Shown here piece after piece: positions 22,786 through 33,672 of a DNA stretch of 64,000 nucleotides. The translations under genes were made by a program, and so were the position numbers. This stretch comes from Clitoria ternatea (taxonomy: Eukaryota; Streptophyta; Magnoliopsida; Fabales; Fabaceae): NCBI GenBank assembly GCA_037962975.1, contig CM075675.1, forward strand, positions 104,011,218 through 104,075,217. The letters run 5' to 3'. Numbering within the stretch: position 1 is the stretch's first letter; each line of letters opens with the position of its first letter. The notes below the pieces were generated by a model. It was not told where the DNA came from. It saw only the letters and a list, made by a program, of their open reading frames with translations, and did no database searches.

Positions 22786-24416
22786 ATGGACCACCACGAT
22801 GTTAAAGGCCTCTTTCAATTTGAAATGAAATTCAGATTCACAATTTGGTGGGGTATTCTAGCTCTATTATTCTCTGTCTTTTCATGGGCAGTGGCAACCC
22901 CTCTTCAACCATACCAAGATGTAAGTTGTGATTTTTCTCAGGGCAATTGGGTCTTAGATGAAACCTCTTCCTACCCTCTCTATGATGCCTCAAATGACTG
23001 TCCTTTTATTGGTCAAGGATTTAATTGCATAAGAAATGGTAGGCCTGACAAAAACTATCTCAAGTATAGATGGAAGCCCTCTACTTGTGACATTCCAAGG
23101 TAACATTGTTTTCACTTTACTTTATCTCTCTAGTAATATATACTAGTATTTTTTACATTTTTTTTCCCTTGACTTACAAGTTGGCATTTTGAAGTTCAAA
23201 TTTGATTTTGTTTGATATTATTGGTTAACAGATTTGATGGAAGGAAATTCTTGGAGAGAATCACAGGGAAGAAGATATTGTTTGTTGGGGACTCCCTAAG
23301 TAACAACATGTGGCAATCACTTACTTGTTTGCTTCACATTGCAGTCCCTAACTCAAATTACACCTTAACAAAACCAAAACCAGAACTAACCGTTTTCTCA
23401 TTTCCGGTACTTGTCCTTTTCTGCTTAACTTTCTATTACAAGAAAATGTTGAGCTTTATTATTATTGTTGTTGTTTCTTTGGCTTTGTGATTTAGTTCAT
23501 CGATTTGTTTTATCTTTTTTGAGTTATAGGAATATAGAACTTCAATCTCATGGTTGAAAAATGGGTTCCTAGTGGACTTGGTTTATGATAAAGAAAAAGG
23601 AAGAATTTTGAAGTTGGACACCATTAGCTCTGGGGACCAGTGGAAAGGAGTTGATGCTTTGATTTTCAATACCTATCATTGGTGGACTCATAGGGGATCC
23701 TTTCAAACGTATTGAAGCTTTTGAATTACTTAAGAGGAGGTAGCTATGTGGCTCTCTAATGTCTTCGTTTTAATGTTTTACAGATGGGATTACTTTCAAG
23801 TGGGCAATAAATTAATCAAAGATATGGATCACATGGAAGCTTTCAAGATTGGGCTGACCACTTGGGCCCAATGGATCGATTCCAACATTGATCCTTCAAA
23901 GACCACAGTCCTGTTCCAAGGAATCGCTGCTTCTCATGCTGAGTAAGTTTTACTCCTCCTTTCACTCTAGTTGAAAATCAGATTAAATTCATAATGTGTG
24001 AATTATGTATATTAGGATAGAATTCATTTATTTTGTACAGTATGAACTACTATAGCCAAGGATAAAATTCATTTATTTTACTGTACCTGGTATTAATAAT
24101 AGTAACTACTATAGCCAAGGACTAATTTTTTTCAAATGAATATTCAAGTGGAAAGGGGTGCCTAGGGCAAACTCAACCAGAGGAAGGACCAATGTCAGGA
24201 TATCCTGGTGTAGACATTGTAAAGAGTATTCTAAGTAACATGGAAAAACCTGTTCATTTGCTTGATATCACTCTGCTCACACAACTAAGGAGGGATGGTC
24301 ATCCATCTATATACACAGGACAAGGCACTTCTTTTAAAGATTGTAGTCATTGGTGTCTAGCTGGTGTTCCTGATACCTGGAATGAAATGTTGCATGCTGC
24401 TTTATTTGAAAATTAG
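22786..24416 (+). CDS. TBL: TBL gene B: complete five-exon PC-esterase / O-acetyltransferase
   Basis: Exons 22786-23099, 23232-23406, 23530-23708, 23784-23942 and 24149-24416; all introns are GT-AG and the joined frame is open for 364 codons. The N-terminus has a hydrophobic segment (WWGILALLFSVFSWAVA), a signal peptide or signal anchor as expected for a Golgi enzyme. Next come the cysteine-rich TBL domain (CDFSQGNWV, YRWKPSTCDIPRFDG) and the PC-esterase domain with GDSL in FVGDSLSNNMWQ, FNTYHWWTHRG, and DCSHW with the DxxH residues near the C-terminus. In-frame ATGs also occur at 22738, 22741 and 22825, so the start is uncertain. The segment after the fourth exon (SHADGKGCLGQTQP) is several residues shorter than in gene A and lacks its tryptophan. 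Probably active in wall polysaccharide acetylation. Confidence 0.88.
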
Positions 24417-24510
24417 TATTTTCATCCTATTGGGCTACCATAAATTTGAATATGGTCTTCTATATAAATTGAAAGATTAGTTTTCTAAATCCAAAGAAAA
24501 TGAGATGTTA

Positions 24511-24719
24511 AGGTGGTGTGTGGTTTATTATTTTCATTTTCAGTTATAATTATAAAGTTTTTATTTTGTTTTTTGTTTTTTTAAATTTTGTACAGAAAAT
24601 ACTGAATTTTTTATTTTTTATTTTCATTTTTATATAAATATAAAAAACAAAAAACAAAATAACAATTTTATAACTAAAATTTAAAAACAGAAAATAAAAA
24701 TAAAAAACGTACCATACCT
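24511..24719. mobile_element. hAT-like MITE, fold-back, 209 bp
   Basis: Starts AGGTGGTGTGTGG and ends CGTACCATACCT; most of the length pairs with itself (TTTTATTTTGTTTTTTG on the left against its complement on the right). The flanks share GATGTT (24504-24509 and 24720-24725), a probable imperfect target duplication. It lies about 100 bp past the TBL B stop codon. Confidence 0.6.
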
Positions 24720-24725
24720 GATGTT

Positions 24726-25684
24726 CGTATGAAACTTAACGCCTTTGAGGAATTTCCCCCATTTGTCATAACACTCCCAAAATTAGAGGAAAAGACATGA
24801 GAAACTACTTATTATATTAGATAATCAAAAGATGATTTACAAATATAAGTAACAATGTATGTATTTATAGAAAAAATTTTATCTAGATAATCTAATATTC
24901 CTAATGGATGTTGCTCGACACCCTCACCCAATCCACCAAGAGATATAATTGGGGCTGTTGTTTTAAGTCATCACCATTGGTAAAGATATTAAGAATTTAC
25001 TGTTTTAAATCGGAAGGTCAAAACCTAGTGAACATATCGTGCATGTAACTTAAAAACAAATGAACATGCGCACAACAAAAACATAACAAAGATGTTGATT
25101 TATCTCAATAACAAACTACAAATTGCTTTGTTCAAAAGTTATTATATATGCGAGTGTGTAGGTTGGCAAGTTTTCAAAAGTTTTTATATTATCAATGTAG
25201 TCAATGAGAAATAACTTTTTTTCTTTTGAATATATTAATGTTAATGGTTAGTTTATTCATTTTTGTTAGAGGGAAAATCGAACCTCATTGTTTTTTTATT
25301 TCCATCTCTTTTTATTACTGTGCCAACTTTATATAGCAATGAAAAACAACTATTGATTAATATAAATATACTTTATGGCAATTTAGGAGTCTTAAATAAA
25401 ACTATAAAACTAGCAACTTTCTTTCAATTTTAAAACTTGGGACTGATGCAGAATACATGGACTATAATAGCAACGTTTTCTTACACATACATTATATTAA
25501 AAATATGCAGACTTTTATGGGGGCAATTTATATGTACAACATAAAAGAAAAATTAAAACTTAGTACCCTGGGCAACAAGCCTAGGGCCACACATGGAGAT
25601 TGGTTTGGTGAAGACCATCATTTCTTATTCAAGGATACAAGCAAGCAAATATACCTAACAAAGGGTAATTCATGTCCCAACATT
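24726..25684. other. Spacer between MITE and the RLP gene
   Basis: No gene seen. The RLP transcript (minus strand) should end in the right part of this stretch. An open frame at 25457-26014 on the plus strand is the shadow of the RLP coding sequence. Confidence 0.4.
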
Positions 25685-27336
25685 CTAATAGAAAGCATTA
25701 TCAATAAATTGCCCAAAACATTTATGAAGACACACTTGGATAAAATAAAACCATGCTCTCCGCCAATAAGGATTGATCCAAAGAATTGTTGCCAACATTA
25801 TAAGTACCGTGCCAAAGGATGCAGCAAAACTCCAATAGAAGGAAGTGAAATCAATTGCAGAGTCATTTTTGTTTCCATCATTCAATGGAGTTGGAATTGG
25901 AGACAAAGTTGCATTGCCTCTGTTACTGATACTCCAAGTAAGATATGGATTTCCCTTGTAGCTACTTTCACCAAAGGTACCAAATTGTCCCTTTTCAGGT
26001 GCTCTACCAGATAAATTGTTGTAGGACACATTAAACACAGATAAAGAGTGCAAGTCCTCAAGTTGAACAGGGATTTGTCCACTCAAGTTATTATTTGAAA
26101 GATCTAAGCTCTCTATGCTTTCTAGTTTCTGAAAACTCTGTGGAATTGGACCATTAAGATTGTTGTGAGACAAGTTGAGTGCATGGAGAGCAAATAGATC
26201 TTCAATTTGATGTGGAATCTCTCCTGTTAATTGATTAGATGAGAAATCTAATCCTGACATGTATTCAAGGGTGGCACCTTTATATGAAAGTGAAAAACCT
26301 TTTGTTACTAATTGCACTTCTGTAAAGTCTGGTATAGCACTGTATGGTGTGAGTCTATATCCTTGAGAATACTGTGATGAGAAATATGTTTTCCCAAACG
26401 ACATATTGTTGAGGCAAGGAGGTATAGACCCGGTGAAGTTATTGCGTGACAAGTCTAAGATATCTATTGTTTGTAATTCACATATCTGACTAGGAATTTG
26501 GCCATGGAATTGATTACCGGCCAACAAAAGATATCTCATGTTGTAGAGCCTATATGGAATCTGAATAGTTCCTGAAAATTTATTGTCACTCAAATCCATG
26601 GCACTCATGCCACTGAAGTTTAGTAATGTTTCGGTTGTGCCAGTAAAACTATTTCCCTGCAAGAAAAGGTAGTACAATGGAATTGGGAAGCAAGAGGGTA
26701 TTGGACCAGAGAATTTATTGTGCCTCAAGTCCAAAATTTCAAAGCTGAACTGGCAATTTTCTTTTGTCATTGCACCTTCAAAGTTGTTCCTTGCTGCAGT
26801 TAAGATACGAAGGCTTAGTTTTCCAATTCCACTTAGAAGTGTTCCACTGAGATGGTTATTATCCATCATCAAAATATTTAGTGAGGTGCATCCATTCAGA
26901 AATTGCTCCGGTACATTTCCAGAAAGCTCATTATCCCTTAGAAACAAGTATCCCAAGTTTGACATGTTTCCAATTGAAGCGGGAATATGACCATTAAACA
27001 TGTTGTTTGAGACATCAAAATATTCTAAATGTGATAGGAAGAATCCTATGTTATTAGGGAGCTTGCCTTGGAGCTGGTTGTTTGATAAGTCTAACACGGA
27101 TAAATGATCCGTGTGATGCTTGGGATCAAAGGGTCCAGTGAAAAAGTTATCACTTAAGTAAAGTTCTCGTTTTGAGTGGTTTTGAAGTAACCAGTTGGGA
27201 AATGTACCGGTTAACAAGTTATATGAGAGATCAAGACTCCAAAGTGATGTCAAATTCCCCAAGCATGGATCCACGGTCCCTCGTAAATGATTTCGTGACA
27301 AATCTAGCTCATCAAGTTGCATCATTTTACATAAAC
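25685..27336 (-). CDS. LRR receptor-like protein, C-terminal part
   Basis: 550 codons, open throughout. About fifteen LRRs of the plant extracellular type (LDLSxNxLxGxIP) run from LDELDLSRNHLRG to LSVFNVSYNNLSG, interrupted near the end by a non-LRR island (about SSQYSQGYRL to LVTKGFSLSYKG). Then come a juxtamembrane region, one membrane segment (FYWSFAASFGTVLIMLATILWI) and a short cytoplasmic tail with no kinase. This is the RLP architecture, of the group resembling Arabidopsis RLP13-15. RLPs sit in the plasma membrane and act in immunity or development with co-receptor kinases; the ligand is unknown. An acceptor (ATTTAG before 27336) joins in phase to the exon at 35696-36077. The N-terminal LRRs normally between the two parts are absent. 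Confidence 0.85.
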
Positions 27337-27793
27337 CTAAATTCATAAGAGTCAGATTTTTAGATTTAATAATACACTTGATTGTCGGCCATCAAGCTAG
27401 CCTATGGATCGAAATACCTAATCTGAAACATAATACAATGAAAACAAAACCAAAAAAAAAAGGATTAAAATTAAAAATAACAACAAATACTACCTATAAA
27501 TTTAAATATAAATAATTTTTAATGAAATTGTTTAGTCTATTAATATAAACAAAATTATATATAAATAATCTTTTCTATATATTTTTTAAATATTTTAAAA
27601 AACTAAATTACATATACGATAACATTAATAGAAATATTATTTTTAATATTAATTATATTTGTAAACCCATTACAATTTTCAACTCTAACTATAAATAAAA
27701 TCAAATCCTACTAACTTTCCACCTCAATAAATCTCTATGAATAAATATATTTATTACCCACAACTAAATAAATCATTATAAAATAATTAAAAA
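27337..27793. other. Rest of the RLP intron, left of copia 2
   Basis: AT-rich; no LRR coding sequence recognisable on either strand. It forms part of the predicted 8.36-kb RLP intron (27337-35695, minus strand). Confidence 0.5.
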
Positions 27794-27982
27794 TATTATG
27801 AATAATTATGGATGTCCCCCCTAAAGTTTTGATATTTATAAATGTCCCCCTCTCACCTCCTATAAATACCCCTTCACTCATTAATACAATACTACTTCAT
27901 TTCTATTCTCTCATTTCTCTCTTCAAATTTCTCTTCCTCCATAATTCTTCTTCCTTCATAATTTCTAGTTTATTTCATAACA
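27794..27982 (+). repeat. Copia 2, 5' LTR
   Basis: 189 bp with the same TATTATGAATA start and ATAACA end as copia 1, but the body differs strongly (for example AATTATGGATGTCCCCCC). TATA box CCTATAAATACC at about 27859. Confidence 0.92.
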
Positions 27983-28006
27983 CGTTATCAGCACGAGGTT
28001 CTGACC
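27983..28006 (+). other. Copia 2 probable primer-binding site
   Basis: CGTTATCAGCACGAGG follows the LTR directly, identical to copia 1. Confidence 0.6.
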
Positions 28007-28099
28007 AACTGAGATCTAAGGTAACAGAATTTTAATTTCTTTTCATAATTTTATTTCAATTTATATTATATGTATATATATATATATATATTATAATAA

Positions 28100-28250
28100 G
28101 TTCCTGAAGAACTTATATTCCACACATCCCAGCAGGATGTATAAAATATTAATAAGTTCCTGAAGAACTTATATTTTGAACATCCCTATGGGATTTAAAA
28201 GAATTCCTGAAGAATTCTTGAAAATATTTACTGATAGTTCCTGAAGAACT
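28100..28250 (+). repeat. Copia 2 leader: same series of six hairpins
   Basis: GTTC-CTGAA-GAAC (28100), CATCC-CAGCA-GGATG (28125), GTTC-CTGAA-GAAC (28156), CATCCCTATGGGAT (28181), GAATTC-CTGAA-GAATTC (28201) and AGTTC-CTGAA-GAACT (28236). Order and types match 2556-2742 although the spacer sequences differ. Confidence 0.8.
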
Positions 28251-28384
28251 AGAAATTAAATACTTTGTTATTTTATCACATTTTAATATGTTAATTAATT
28301 ATATTTATATTATGATTTATTTATAAATTATATTTACATTATTTTGCCAATTGCCAATTAATTTGCTTTCACTTTATTGATGGC

Positions 28385-28515
28385 TAGCTAACAATGCTTC
28401 ACATTATTACCACTTTTAATAATGCTTCACATAATGCTTTCAATTATTACCACTTTTAATAATGCTTCACATAATGCTTCCAATTATTACCACTTTTAAT
28501 AATGCTTCACATATA
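28385..28515 (+). repeat. Short tandem repeat in copia 2 leader
   Basis: Units of AATGCTTCACATAATGCTT and ATTATTACCACTTTTAAT repeat about three times (roughly 60-bp period). Confidence 0.7.
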
Positions 28516-28659
28516 ATATTGTTTTGCTTCCAATTGCTCTTATTAATTCCACCTACATAAATGATTATACATTTACATTATTGAGTTACTATGTTAATAT
28601 ATGTGTATCAAAATATTACATGCATAAATGATTTAAAAAAAAAAGGACCTTAACAAAGG

Positions 28660-28723
28660 GTAGCCAAGATTCAAACCATGAACCTTGACCTTGAAAGAAA
28701 GGTAACTTACCACTAGGACACTT
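28660..28723 (-). repeat. Antisense tRNA-like sequence in copia 2 leader
   Basis: On the minus strand GTGTCCTAGTGGTAAG (A-box-like) is followed about 30 bases later by GGTTTGAATCTTGG (B-box-like). It lies in the same place as the tRNA-like segment of copia 1, about 255-315 bp before gag, but is a different sequence and further from any tRNA. Confidence 0.45.
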
Positions 28724-28975
28724 GATACAATTTATGTATTTATGCAAACTAAATTGTTATATCACTAAGTTACCTAGCAACATTTTTTTAATAACCATAA
28801 TAATAATTTTTTTTTAACCTGTTTAATTAATTTACATTTTTTTTTACTCTTATAATAAAATAAAATTAATAATTCATCATTGACTTGTTACCATCATTAG
28901 ATATTTATAATTAATAAATTTATTCATTCGAAATATATCTAATATATTGTTTCAACTTCTTATATAGAAATAACT

Positions 28976-30010
28976 ATGTCAAATATTACCAACCTTGAGT
29001 TCGTGGCTCTTGACATATCTGGAAAAAACTATCTATCATGGACATTGGATGCTGAAATCCATTTAGATGCAAAAGGTCTTGGAGACACCATTAAAAATGG
29101 AAATCAGGCATCTAATCAAGATAAAGCTAAAGCCATGATATTTTTACGCCACCATATCCATGAAGGGTTAAAAAATGAATACTTAACAGTTAAAGACCCT
29201 CTTGGTCTGTGGAATAATCTAAAAGAAAGATACGACCATCAAAAGGATATAATTCTTCCAAAAGCCCGTTATGAATGGATGCATTTACGATTTCAAGATT
29301 TTAAATCCGTAAATGAGTATAATTCTGCAATGTTTAGAATTACTTCGAGATTGAAATTATGTGGAGAACAAGTCACTGAAAGTGACATGTTAGAAAAGAC
29401 ATTCTCTACTTTTCATGCATCCAATTTGCTCCTGCAGCAGCAATATCGCCAAAAGGGCTTTACAAAATATTCTGAATTAATTACTTGTCTCCTTGTGGCT
29501 GAGCAAAATAATGAATTGCTTATGCAAAATCATGAATCCCGTCCAACTGGAACTGCTCCATTCCCAGAAGTGAATGTAGCAACGCACGATCATAATACTC
29601 ATGGTCGTGGTCGTGGCCGTAGCCGCGGTCGTGGACGAGGTAATGCTCGGGGACATGGTATTGGTCGTGGATATGGTTTTGGCCGTGGTAATGGTCGAAA
29701 TGATAAGAGATCATCATTCACATGGAAAAATAAAGAACTTATGAAAAAAGGGACAGATGCTCAAAATAGCGAACAAACTAAAAACATCTGCTATCGTTGT
29801 GGTAGCAAAGGACATTGGTCTCGAGTTTGTCGCACACCAAAGCATCTCGTAGATCTATACCAAAAATCCCTTAAAAATAAAGGGAAAATAATAGAGACAA
29901 ATTTTACTGGTATAGATGATGATTTCTCTGACTTTAGTGTTGATGATTTTCTTGCTCTTCCTGAAGAAGAAATTGACCACTCGATTGGAGAAGGGAGTGC
30001 CCCCAAATAA
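28976..30010 (+). CDS. Copia 2 gag-like protein, intact
   Basis: 344 codons, same structure as the copia 1 gag, with the complete CCHC knuckle CYRCGSKGHWSRVC. This is the better preserved copy. It is separated from pol by a short AT-rich gap with stop codons and a frame change, as in copia 1. Confidence 0.92.
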   Translation: MSNITNLEFVALDISGKNYLSWTLDAEIHLDAKGLGDTIKNGNQASNQDKAKAMIFLRHHIHEGLKNEYLTVKDPLGLWNNLKERYDHQKDIILPKARYEWMHLRFQDFKSVNEYNSAMFRITSRLKLCGEQVTESDMLEKTFSTFHASNLLLQQQYRQKGFTKYSELITCLLVAEQNNELLMQNHESRPTGTAPFPEVNVATHDHNTHGRGRGRSRGRGRGNARGHGIGRGYGFGRGNGRNDKRSSFTWKNKELMKKGTDAQNSEQTKNICYRCGSKGHWSRVCRTPKHLVDLYQKSLKNKGKIIETNFTGIDDDFSDFSVDDFLALPEEEIDHSIGEGSAPK

Positions 30011-32040
30011 ATTATTTTAATGTTTCATGTAATTTGTTTTGTTGTAAATTTTGTCTTTATCAATAAAATTTTGTTAAATATTATTGTTAATTATATTTTA
30101 CTCATGATTTATTTTTATTTATTTAATGAAGAATGAATGCTCATGTGAATGATGAAGATATATGTCTCGCAGACAGTGCAACAACTCATACCATTCTCAA
30201 GAATGAGAAATATTTTTACCAAATAGTAAAACAAGAAGCAAATGTTAATACAATATCTGGTAGTATAAATATAATTGAAGGCTCCGGCAGAGCCAGTATT
30301 TTGTTGCCTGGAGGAACAAAATTGCACATTGAAAGTGCATTATATTCTAAGAAGTCTCAAAGAAATTTATTGAGTTTTAAGGATATCCGCAGAAATGGAT
30401 ATCATATTGAGACCACAAATGAAGGAAATGATGAATATCTATACATTACAAAGTTAATTTCTGGTAAGAAATGTATATTGGAAAAATTGCCTTCATTTTC
30501 CTCCGGTTTGTACTACACATATATTAGTACAATTGAAACAAATGCCATAGTAAACCAGAAGTTTACAAATAAGAATGACTTTGTTATCTGGCATGAACGA
30601 TTAGGCCATCCTGGATCAATTATGATGCGAAAAATATTTGAGAATTCAAATTGTCATTATTTGTCCAGCAGACAAATTATGCAAACTAAGAATTTCTCAT
30701 GTGCTGCTTGTTCTCAAGGAAAATTAATCATTCGGCCATCACCAATGAAAATTGGGAATGAACCACTTATATTTTTAGAGCGTATACAAGGTGATATTTG
30801 TGGACCAATACACCCTTCATGTGGACCATTTAGATATTTTATGGTTTTAATTGATGCATCAACTAGATGGTCACATGTTTGCTTATTATCAACTCGCAAC
30901 CAGGCGTTTGCGAGATTACTAGCTCAATTAATTCGTTTAAGAGCTCATTTTCCTGATTATCCAATTAAGAAAATACGCCTTGATAACGCTGGTGAATTTA
31001 CATCTCAATCATTTAATGATTATTGTATGTCCATTGGAATTGATGTTGAACATCCTGTAGCACATGTTCATACACAAAATGGACTTGCTGAATCATTGAT
31101 TAAACGTTTGAAATTGATAGCAAGACCATTGTTAATGAGATCAAAACTCCCAATTTCAACTTGGGGACATGCAATCTTGCATGCGGCAGCACTTATTCGT
31201 ATCAGGCCTACAAGTAATCATGAATATTCCCCTTTACAATTGGTTCATGGTAAAGAACCAAATATTTCTCATCTAAGAATCTTTGGAAGTACGGTATATG
31301 TTCCTATCTCTCCTCCGCAATGCACTAAGATGGGACCTCAAAGAAGGTTGGGAATATATGTTGGATATGAAAGTCCATCCATAATAAAATATCTTGAACC
31401 TTTAACAGGTGATTTATTTACAGCTCGTTTTGCCGATTGTCATTTTGATGAATCTATTTTCCCATCATTAGGGGGAGAACATAAACAGTTGGATAAAAGG
31501 ATTAGCTGGAATGAGAGGTCTTTATCACATCTTGATCCTCGAACAAAACAATCTGAACTAGAAGTTCAGAAAATAATTAGTTTGCAAAATTTAGTAAACC
31601 AATTGCCTAATGCATTTGCTGATCCAAAAAGAGTAACTAAGTCACATATACCAGCTGTTAATACTCCAATAAAGATTGATATCCCCGAAGGACAATATAA
31701 ATTTGCAAATGAGTCTGAAGCCAAAATAAAACGTGGCAGACCTGTTGGTTCTAAAGATAAAAATCCTCGAAAAAAAAAAGTAAATAAAGATGATGGTCGA
31801 ATCGAGGATATAAAGACTCCAGTAGAGTCTCCTGACATAATCAAAGTTTTAAATCCAGAAGAAACTAAGGTACCTGAAATTGATACAAATAAAGAGATCT
31901 CGATACATTATGTCATGGATGGTATACAATGGAATCGACCTGAAGTCGATGTTGATGAAATTTTTGCATTCAAAGTAGCTCTTGATATCATAAATGATGA
32001 TAAAGATTATGAGCCAAAATCAGTTAAAGAATGTGCACAA

Positions 32041-33672
32041 TGTTAGCCAAGGCCTCAATACTCAAGAGGGGGGGTGAATTGAGTATTTCAAATTTTCGCG
32101 TGGAATCCCCTTTAAAACGGTTAGTGATACACAAATAACACAATGCAAGAGATGAGACAATTATGAAGCACATATCATATTAAAGTGTTGAGTTAAAGAT
32201 GCTATGTTCAAGAATTGATTTTAATAAATAAGACCCACTATTGTTTTATTCAATTCTTGAGATACTTAGTATTCAACACTTAACTCCAATTTAAGATTAA
32301 CTAGATAATGTCCAATAGATTTATCAAGTTGTTAACAAGGTTATTTAACTCAAAAATACAATGTTTAAGTTCAACAATATTTGAGACAATTGATTCAAGG
32401 ATTTAACCACACCAAGTTAATGTAGATGTTTTAGCATGCAAGTTAAGTTCTCAAAATAAATGAGTTTAAGGGAAGAGAAGCTTTGCAAACCGATGTAACG
32501 AGTTCCACCACGCCGGTGTACGTCTCGCCTCTAAGCAACCCACTTAGAGGATTTCCACTATTGTAGATTAGAGATACACTTTGAGCAATTGCGACTTCCT
32601 AGTGTCCCACACTCAAGAATCCAATCCTCACAAGTACAAGGGCACCCCACCCAATCTCTCAATCTCACAATTACAAGGTTGAAACCCAACCCAAAGCTTC
32701 TAAGATGTTTGGTGTTTTAGTGTACAAGGAAACTCTCTCACTAGAGTGGATATACAATTTAAAGCTCATACAAAAATTAACTCTCAAAGAGAGGATATAC
32801 AAGTTTTAGCTCACTCAAAGATTTTTCCCTCTAACTCTTAAGTTACTCACTAAGAGGATATGCCAATATGTAAATTATAGAGAGAAAGTAGAATAAGATG
32901 AAGAAGAAATTCAGAGGAAATGCATCTCTTGAAGGTGTATCTTTGGTCTTCTTCTTCTTCTCTATTTATAGACTCCAATGGCATGAGTTTTTGCAATATT
33001 TAATTCCTTGGAGGTTTAACTTGTTAGGCATGCTTGTCTTGAATGTATTTCCAATGAGACATATGCATGTGGAGAGGGACAAAGCATGGAGCATTGCCTT
33101 GGGTCTTCCAAATTGATTCAACCGAAGGGAAACATTCATTCTGCGCATGACTTTATGCTCTGACAGCAACAAGAATCGATTCACATGATTAAACTAGAGA
33201 AAAGAATCGATTCATACCATAAAAATGAAGTTACTGGGCAAATTAAAACGTGTGAATCGATTCCTTTTTGATGTGAATCGATTCATGCTTGTATTTTTCA
33301 ATTTCCTGGACCCTGTACCCGTGTGAATCGATTCTTCTCAATATTCATTGTGCCATGAATCGATTCAATATTATTAAAAAGTGATCCTGGGCAATTTTAA
33401 ACGCATGAATCGATTCATGTTTCTTGCTGAATCGATTCATCAACCTGTTCCTTCATTTTCCATGTGCTTTTTGTTCCTTTGCTAAATAAATGTGTATGAC
33501 TTTGTTCTTTTGGAACCTTAGGCATTGTATTGATCATTTTTTACTTGATTCAAGCCACTTGAAGTTCCTTGAAACATGTCCTTATCAATCATAATTAATT
33601 TGCTTGATAACATACTTGATATTTCTCCATTTGTTGTGTCATTATCAAAACCTACATCAACATACAAATACA
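32041..33672 (+). mobile_element. Solo LTR nested in copia 2 (SIRE/Maximus-like)
   Basis: Comparison with uninterrupted copia 1 (6777-6785) fixes the insertion exactly: TGTTAGCCAAGG...CAAATACA with target duplication CACAA at 32036-32040 and 33673-33677. The opening, with CTCAAGAGGGGGGGTGAATT, is typical of SIRE/Maximus copia LTRs. Eight or so copies of the palindrome GAATCGATTC lie at 33170-33445. The short open frames inside are not genes. Confidence 0.85.
33170..33445 (+). repeat. TGAATCGATTCA palindrome array
   Basis: About eight copies of GAATCGATTC, mostly as TGAATCGATTC, at irregular spacing of 20-60 bp inside the nested solo LTR. Confidence 0.85.

Noticed and set aside
25457..26014. 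185-codon plus-strand frame
   Set aside because: Antisense shadow of the RLP coding sequence; no independent support.
33170..33445. CRISPR-like array of GAATCGATTC
   Set aside because: Irregular spacing, 10-12-bp palindromic words inside a plant LTR; nothing prokaryotic in the window.
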